This document shows positions 32,692 to 37,608 of a stretch of 37,608 nt of DNA, piece after piece. Source of the stretch: Oscillospiraceae bacterium (GTDB lineage Bacteria > Bacillota > Clostridia > Oscillospirales > Acutalibacteraceae); assembly GCA_902772935.1 (NCBI GenBank), contig CACYCR010000088.1:1-37608 (forward strand), given 5' to 3'. A program made the position numbers and the translations under genes. The notes below the pieces were generated by a model. The model ran no database searches and was not told where the DNA came from. It saw only the letters and a program-made list of their open reading frames with translations. The number at the start of each line of letters is the position of its first letter. The stretch's first letter is position 1.

Positions 32692-33102
32692 TTATTCGGC
32701 CGGTGCCTCTTCGATTTGCACTTTTGCAGCATCTTTCTTGGACTTATTGACAAGGCTTGTCACTTTGTCGAACATTTCAGGAACGAGGTTAACAACACGC
32801 TCTGCAGCGTTGTCATACGCAGTGATGTGCTTGAGCGTCACTTCACCGTCAGAGATCACCAAAAATGCGACCGGAGTGATCGTCACGCCTGCGCCGCCGC
32901 CGCCGCCAAACAGCTCATTGCTGTTCTTGGAGGGGAAATCCGCACCGCCGGATGCGAAGCCATAGGTCACCTTGGACACCGGAATGATCGTAACGCCGTT
33001 GCCGCCGTTGATCGGTTCACCGATAATGGTGCTGGTATCCACGAGATCACGGATCTTTTCGATGGTTGCGCTGAGGATTGCGCCTGCTGATTTTTCTGCC
33101 AT
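32692..33102 (-). CDS. ytfJ: YtfJ/GerW family sporulation protein
   Basis: The 136-residue protein has the family core VTIIPVSKVTYGFASGGADF and GGGGGAGVTITPVAFLVI. GerW is needed for normal germination responses in B. subtilis and is made in the forespore. It follows the DUF2953 gene, the same pair (ytfI-ytfJ) seen in Bacillus. AAAGGATG precedes the ATG. Confidence 0.93.
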   Translation of the reverse strand: MAEKSAGAILSATIEKIRDLVDTSTIIGEPINGGNGVTIIPVSKVTYGFASGGADFPSKNSNELFGGGGGAGVTITPVAFLVISDGEVTLKHITAYDNAAERVVNLVPEMFDKVTSLVNKSKKDAAKVQIEEAPAE

Positions 33103-33138
33103 AGTCTGTCATCCTTTCATTTATAACCGTATGAATAT

Positions 33139-33861
33139 TTATTGAGCGGCAGAAACTGCCGGTTCAGTTGCCTGTTCTGGCTGCGCGGGCGTTTTCTTTT
33201 TTGCGCCGCGCAAAAATTTCAAAGCGACCTTGAAGAGCAGCCGGACGACCATTGCAACGGTCGCGTTGATGATTTTCCGGATTGTCAGATGAAAATCAAT
33301 GAACAGTTCGCCCTTGCTGCGATTGGCAAGAAAATCCGGCTCGACCGAAACGTCGTACTTGCGGACGATATGGTTCGAGCAAAGATAGCCGAACAGTGGA
33401 TACACCTTCTGGCACGCCTTGCCGTATTCGATTGCGGTCTTCGCGGCGTCGCCCTTACCGATGACGAGATAACAGTCCAGTTCCTCGAACACCATGCTTC
33501 TGAGCAGATTCTTTCCGTACTTTTTAAAAATCTGTCCGAGGTTGGAGAGGATCTCCATCATGCCGTCATAACCGTTTGCCTTGACCATGTCCAGCAGCGG
33601 ATTTTTCTTCTTCGCTTTTGGCTGTGCTTCTTCTTTTTTCTCCGGCGCCGGTTTTTTGGCTTTTTCTTTCTTCGGCTTCTTCGGTTTCTTTTCCTTCTTT
33701 TCGCCGAGCGGCAGAATCTTGAATTTCAAAAACAGATACCGCACGGAAAGATGCAGCTGTTCTTCATAGGAGAACGAGACGTGAACAGGAATCGAAAGGA
33801 TCAAAATGAAAAAAGCAACGATCGAAGCAAGAACCAGCAATACGATCTGCCCGCCTGTCAC
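33139..33861 (-). CDS. DUF2953 membrane-anchored protein
   Basis: The 240-residue protein has an N-terminal membrane helix (5-25), a strongly basic Lys/Pro/Glu linker (about 54-88) and a C-terminal domain with YGKNLLRSMVFEELDCYLVIGKGDAA, the DUF2953 pattern. Function is unknown; it accompanies ytfJ in spore formers, which suggests a linked role. It begins 52 bases after scpB. Confidence 0.85.
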   Translation of the reverse strand: MTGGQIVLLVLASIVAFFILILSIPVHVSFSYEEQLHLSVRYLFLKFKILPLGEKKEKKPKKPKKEKAKKPAPEKKEEAQPKAKKKNPLLDMVKANGYDGMMEILSNLGQIFKKYGKNLLRSMVFEELDCYLVIGKGDAAKTAIEYGKACQKVYPLFGYLCSNHIVRKYDVSVEPDFLANRSKGELFIDFHLTIRKIINATVAMVVRLLFKVALKFLRGAKKKTPAQPEQATEPAVSAAQ

Positions 33862-33913
33862 AAAACCGCCTCCTCTTCAAAGAAGTTAACTTGCTTATAT
33901 GTTACAATAAATT

Positions 33914-34513
33914 TTAATTTTCGTCAACCGTTTGTGCGGATTCATTTTCATTTTCTGCAGAAATTTTTTCCGCTGCCTTTGTTTTTTCCTCATTTTCCGT
34001 CGGTTTTTCCGGCAACTTCGGCAACGCATCCAGAGACGGCACGTCGAAGCAGCGCAAAAACAGCGGCGTTGTTCCGTAAATCAGCGGTCTGCCGGGCAGT
34101 TCCAGACGGCCGCGCTCTTCGATCAGTCCCTTCTGACAAAGGGACGAAACAACCGCGGAACAATCTACACCGCGGATCTGTTCAATAAACGCCTTGGTCA
34201 CCGGTTGGTTATATGCGACGATTGCAAGCACCTCGAACGCCGCCTGTGACAGCGGGGTGTTGCGTTTGATCTCCAGCACCTTGCGGATCGCGTCCGCGTG
34301 CTCCTTGCGGGAACAAAGCTGATAGCGGTTTTCAAGTTTCAGCAGGCAAAGACCGCTGTCCTCTTCGTCATATTTTGCCATCAGGTTCTCCAAAAGCTGT
34401 TCCAGCAGCAGCGCATCCAGTTCCAGCGCCTGCGCAAGCCGTTCGAGTTCAATCGGTTCTCCGACGGCAAACAGCACCGCTTCCAGCGTGCTCTGCATTT
34501 TTTTCAGATTCAT
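33914..34513 (-). CDS. scpB: Segregation and condensation protein B
   Basis: ScpB binds ScpA in the SMC condensin complex. The 199-residue protein has the two winged-helix halves (LEAVLFAVGEPIELERLAQA near the start; AFEVLAIVAYNQPVTKAFIEQIRGVDC in the middle) and an acidic, disordered Glu/Lys/Asn tail (about 165-199). It overlaps scpA by 4 bases and AAAGGAGAGGGAAGG precedes the start. Confidence 0.96.
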   Translation of the reverse strand: MNLKKMQSTLEAVLFAVGEPIELERLAQALELDALLLEQLLENLMAKYDEEDSGLCLLKLENRYQLCSRKEHADAIRKVLEIKRNTPLSQAAFEVLAIVAYNQPVTKAFIEQIRGVDCSAVVSSLCQKGLIEERGRLELPGRPLIYGTTPLFLRCFDVPSLDALPKLPEKPTENEEKTKAAEKISAENENESAQTVDEN

Positions 34514-35223
34514 TCCTTCCCTCTCCTTTTCCGCTGCAGCGTCACATGGGTGTTGTCGTCGTCGAGCGTAATCGTGTTCGCCTTGACCAGTTCAAGCATC
34601 GCCAGAAACGTCGCAACCAATTGTGAGCGCGAGGTGGACTGCTCGAAAAAGGCGCCGAAGCGCAGCGTGGATTTTTTGAGTAGTTTGCGGTAAATGAAAA
34701 CAATGCGCTCGTTGACTGAGACGATCTTTTTGGAAACGATCGTTGTAAACGCCTCCATCGGCGGCGGCAGCTTCTGTTTGCCGCGGCCGACCGCGTTCAG
34801 GTACGCCTCCAGCAGCTCCTTCGCCTCATGCAGCCGCGTATAAGTACGATTAATCGGCAGCTCAACCGGCTCGCGGGAGAAATAATCGAAACCATCCGCC
34901 TGCGCCGCCAGTTTCTGCGCCATAAGCTTGCAGGTCTGATATTCGATCAACTCACCGGTCAGCTCCTCTTTGAGCTGCTTCGCTTCTTCATAGACCGGCA
35001 GCAGCGATACTGTCTTGATATAGATCAGACGCGCCGCCATCTCAACAAATTCGCTGGCAATGTCCATATCCGCTTCTTCCATTCGGCGCACATAGTCCAC
35101 ATACTGCTCCACCAGTTCAAAGATCGGAATGTCGTTGATATTCAGTTTGTGTTTGGCAATGAGATGCAACAGCAGGTCCAGCGGACCTTCAAACACCTCA
35201 AGTTTGTATTGCAGCTTTTCCAT
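34510..35223 (-). CDS. scpA: Segregation and condensation protein A
   Basis: ScpA is the kleisin of the SMC complex. The 237-residue protein begins YKLEVFEGPLDLLLHLIAKH, the family hallmark, followed by DIPIFELVEQYVDY and DIASEFVEMAARLIYIKT; the C-terminal winged helix is complete. It sits 10 bases after the site-2 protease stop. Confidence 0.97.
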   Translation of the reverse strand: MEKLQYKLEVFEGPLDLLLHLIAKHKLNINDIPIFELVEQYVDYVRRMEEADMDIASEFVEMAARLIYIKTVSLLPVYEEAKQLKEELTGELIEYQTCKLMAQKLAAQADGFDYFSREPVELPINRTYTRLHEAKELLEAYLNAVGRGKQKLPPPMEAFTTIVSKKIVSVNERIVFIYRKLLKKSTLRFGAFFEQSTSRSQLVATFLAMLELVKANTITLDDDNTHVTLQRKRRGKE

Positions 35224-35233
35224 AACTCCCCCG

Positions 35234-35902
35234 TTAAAAGCCGAATGGCAGCGAAACCAGCCGCAGAATCAGATTGATCACCCAGCTCGACAGCCAAAGG
35301 ATCGGTTTGTCCAGCCAGCCGAACAGCAGCGCCGCAAAAACGATAAGCACGATATACCGCTCATACTGCATGATCTTATAGTACGCCTTGTCCGGCAGAA
35401 AGATTGCCCAGATGCGTGAACCGTCAAGCGGCGGCACCGGCAGCAGATTGAACACGGCAAGTGACACGTTGATCTGCGCAACAATGGAGCAAAAACGCAT
35501 CAGCAGATATAAAAAGCCCTCCGCCGGCTGCGCCAGATAAAATATCAGGCAATAGAAGAACAGGTAGATCACTGCCATCAGCAGATTCGACAGCGGGCCC
35601 GCTGCCGCAGTGATTGCCATACCGGCTTTCGGTTTTCTGAAGTTGCGCGGATTGACAGGCACCGGTTTTGCATAACCGAAACCGACCAGCAAAATCATCA
35701 GCGTACCCATCAGATCCAGATGCGCCAGCGGATTGATTGTCAGTCGGCCGCCGAGCTTTGCCGTTTTGTCGCCGAGCTTTGTTGCAATCAACGCATGCGC
35801 AAATTCATGAATCGGCAAAACACAAAACAGAACAAACAGGCGCGCCAGAAGATTCACAACAAGCTCCGGCGTAAAACCGTCTTTGAATAAATCGTAGATC
35901 AT
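35234..35902 (-). CDS. Site-2 protease family (M50) membrane metallopeptidase
   Basis: The 222-residue protein has the M50 zinc motif HEFAH at 32-36 in its first membrane helix, and NLLPVPPLDGSR as the second metal motif. Several further membrane segments follow. Such proteins cut substrates inside the membrane; the target is unknown. The start overlaps the prmC stop by 4 bases, as common in this cluster. Confidence 0.93.
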   Translation of the reverse strand: MIYDLFKDGFTPELVVNLLARLFVLFCVLPIHEFAHALIATKLGDKTAKLGGRLTINPLAHLDLMGTLMILLVGFGYAKPVPVNPRNFRKPKAGMAITAAAGPLSNLLMAVIYLFFYCLIFYLAQPAEGFLYLLMRFCSIVAQINVSLAVFNLLPVPPLDGSRIWAIFLPDKAYYKIMQYERYIVLIVFAALLFGWLDKPILWLSSWVINLILRLVSLPFGF

Positions 35903-36756
35903 ACAGTTTCCTTTCGTGCGATCACAAATCGCGGTATGTTATTAAAATCATTGCGGATTTCAACAGATGTGCAGGTTTCCATGAACAATGCCGCCACCGC
36001 ATCCGCCTGCGTCTCGCCGCACTCCACGGCGAAGATGCCGCCATCGGCAAGAAACGCCATCCAATCCGACGCAAAGCAGCGGTAAAAATCCAGACCGTCG
36101 TCACCGCCGTCCAGTGCCGTCATCGGTTCCTTCTGCACTTCCCTCTGCAGACCGGGCAGTAAATTGCGCTCGATATACGGCGGATTGGAAACGATCACAT
36201 CCGGTCGCGGAAATGTTGAAAATGCACTGCTGCCGCGCAGCACATCGCCCTGAATGACCGGTACCTGTCGCGTCAGACCGTGCGCTTCACGGTTGCGGTT
36301 CAGCCATTGCAGCGCCGCATCATATTTTTCGACGAGGTAAACCCGTGCCTGCGGGACCCGCAGCTTCACGGAAAGGCCGATGCACCCGCTGCCGGCGCAC
36401 AGATCGAAAACGATCGGCTGTGACCGGTTTTCGATTTCATCAATCACAAACGCACATAGCTCTTCTGTTTCCGGACGCGGGATCAGCACCCCCGCGCCGA
36501 CTGAAAACGGTCGTCCGAGAAAGTCCCATGACCCGAGCAGATACTGCAGCGGTTCGCCGTCACAGCGGCGTTCCAGCAACTGCTCCAGTTTTTTTTCGTG
36601 CACCGGTGAAACGGGTTCGTTTTGGCAAAGCAGCAGTGCGGCAGTATCCATTTGCAGGACATGCTGCATAAGCTGCTGCGCCTCAAACGCGGCGTTGTCA
36701 ATGCCGGCTTCGGCAATGGTTCGCTCCGCGTACTTCTTCAGCGCAAACCCGGTCAT
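35899..36756 (-). CDS. prmC: Release factor glutamine methyltransferase
   Basis: PrmC methylates the GGQ Gln of RF1 and RF2. The 285-residue protein has an N-terminal helical domain (1-80), the SAM motif DLCAGSGCIG, and the substrate motif SNPPYIE. Its start overlaps the DUF1385 stop by 4 bases. Confidence 0.97.
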   Translation of the reverse strand: MTGFALKKYAERTIAEAGIDNAAFEAQQLMQHVLQMDTAALLLCQNEPVSPVHEKKLEQLLERRCDGEPLQYLLGSWDFLGRPFSVGAGVLIPRPETEELCAFVIDEIENRSQPIVFDLCAGSGCIGLSVKLRVPQARVYLVEKYDAALQWLNRNREAHGLTRQVPVIQGDVLRGSSAFSTFPRPDVIVSNPPYIERNLLPGLQREVQKEPMTALDGGDDGLDFYRCFASDWMAFLADGGIFAVECGETQADAVAALFMETCTSVEIRNDFNNIPRFVIARKETV

Positions 36757-37608
36757 ACGATCGCGTCGTCTTCGGGATTGTCGGTGATGACTGCCTTAAA
36801 CGCAGACAGCGCGACCTCGATCATATCATCCTCCGGCTCTTTCGTTGTGAGTCGCTGCATCCAGAGACCAGGCGCAGAAAGAATCTTCACAAACAGATTT
36901 TCATGCCGTCCGGCGTATTTGATGAACTCGTAGCCGATACCCATAATGAGCGGCAGGATCAGAATCTTGACCAGCATCCACAGCACGGTCACGTCACGCA
37001 GATGCGGGAATGCCACGGAGATGATCGAAGAGATCAGAACGCTGATGATGATAATGACAAACATGAAGCTCGTGCCGCAGCGCGGATGGAACCGGCTTTG
37101 TTTGCGCACGTTTTCCACCGTCAGATCCATGCCGTTTTCATAGCAGAAGATCGTCTTGTGCTCCGCACCGTGGTACATGAACACGCGGCGGATATCCTTC
37201 ATCAGTGATACAATTGCAATGTAGGCGACAAAGATGATCATGCGCATCACGCCCTCCAGCAGTGCGCGCACATTTGTCAGCGCACCGTCCGCGAGCTTGT
37301 TGAAGCCGTTGACAATGATCGTCGGCAAATAAAAGAACAATGCAAATGCCAGCAGGATACCAAGCACCGAAGCCACTGCCGACAGCGCGCTCATCACGCC
37401 CTTGCTCAGATGGTCGTTTAGCCATTTATCCAGCTTTGACAAATTCTCTTCGTCCGCTTCAACATCCTCCAGACCGGATTTTTCTGCGGATTCCATCAGA
37501 CACTGATAACCGAAAATCATGGATTCCACAAAATTCACGCAGCCGCGAATCAACGGCCAGCCGAGAAACTTCACCTTATCCCGGATATGTTTGACATCCT
37601 TCATTTCC
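36753..37608 (-). CDS. DUF1385 membrane protein, 5' end missing
   Basis: About 284 residues are visible. The segment KFLGWPLIRGCVNFVESMIFG, two membrane regions, and RKQSRFHPRCGTSFMFV match DUF1385. Family members begin with a further 30-45 residues (GGQAxxEGVMMRGP) that lie beyond the window edge, so the ATG at 37604 is an internal Met, not the start. Function is unknown; it routinely precedes prmC in Clostridia. Confidence 0.92.
   Translation of the reverse strand, partial: EMKDVKHIRDKVKFLGWPLIRGCVNFVESMIFGYQCLMESAEKSGLEDVEADEENLSKLDKWLNDHLSKGVMSALSAVASVLGILLAFALFFYLPTIIVNGFNKLADGALTNVRALLEGVMRMIIFVAYIAIVSLMKDIRRVFMYHGAEHKTIFCYENGMDLTVENVRKQSRFHPRCGTSFMFVIIIISVLISSIISVAFPHLRDVTVLWMLVKILILPLIMGIGYEFIKYAGRHENLFVKILSAPGLWMQRLTTKEPEDDMIEVALSAFKAVITDNPEDDAIV

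Overview
The window is a block of low-GC-phylum (Bacillota) chromosome, most likely from an anaerobic, spore-forming member of the Clostridia (Oscillospirales/Ruminococcaceae-like by overall flavour; the genus cannot be read from the sequence). The reasons are spoIVA, spoVM and ytfJ (gerW), the classic Firmicutes order yicC-remA-gmk-rpoZ-priA-def-fmt-yugP-rsmB-rlmN-prpC-prkC-rsgA, and scpA/scpB with DUF1385-prmC. No rRNA, tRNA, CRISPR array, insertion sequence or phage gene was seen. Almost everything is on the minus strand; the only plus-strand genes are a hydrolase (3.2 kb), an AT-rich TIR-domain gene (4.3 kb) and a pair of metallophosphoesterases (10.6-12.4 kb).

Region 1 (1-16.8 kb) is accessory. 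It holds the start of a secreted beta-helix (GLUG-type) surface protein; a three-gene unit of an Asp-motif helical protein (DUF5685-type), a J-domain protein with a nine-cysteine tail, and a membrane protein; an alpha/beta hydrolase; the TIR gene, which has its own promoter and terminator; a large secreted SGNH esterase with eight Big_2 domains; a D,D-carboxypeptidase-like protein whose three active-site motifs are all altered; two metallophosphoesterases, the first with altered metal ligands; a membrane-anchored GH43-like protein apparently lacking two of three catalytic carboxylates, downstream of a DUF4364 winged-helix gene; and a FAD-dependent oxidoreductase.

Region 2 (16.9-18.8 kb) is a sporulation coat-base module: spoIVA behind a sigma-E-like promoter, preceded by a 22-codon spoVM and a 48-codon membrane peptide. 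SpoVM is the membrane anchor of SpoIVA in Bacillus, so the two partners lie side by side here.

Region 3 (18.8-31.5 kb) is a long, tightly packed housekeeping operon read leftward from a perfect-consensus sigma-A promoter at 31459-31487. It covers nucleotide metabolism, transcription, replication restart, translation initiation, rRNA modification, the PASTA kinase/PP2C signalling pair and ribosome assembly. Region 4 (31.5 kb to the end) is a second leftward run: DUF1385 (cut by the window edge), prmC, a site-2 protease, scpA, scpB, DUF2953, ytfJ, rluB and a 109-codon gene of unknown function.

The observations most worth following are the DUF5685/J-protein/membrane-protein unit, the isolated TIR gene, and the cluster of extracellular or phosphoesterase proteins with degraded active sites between 9.0 and 14.7 kb.
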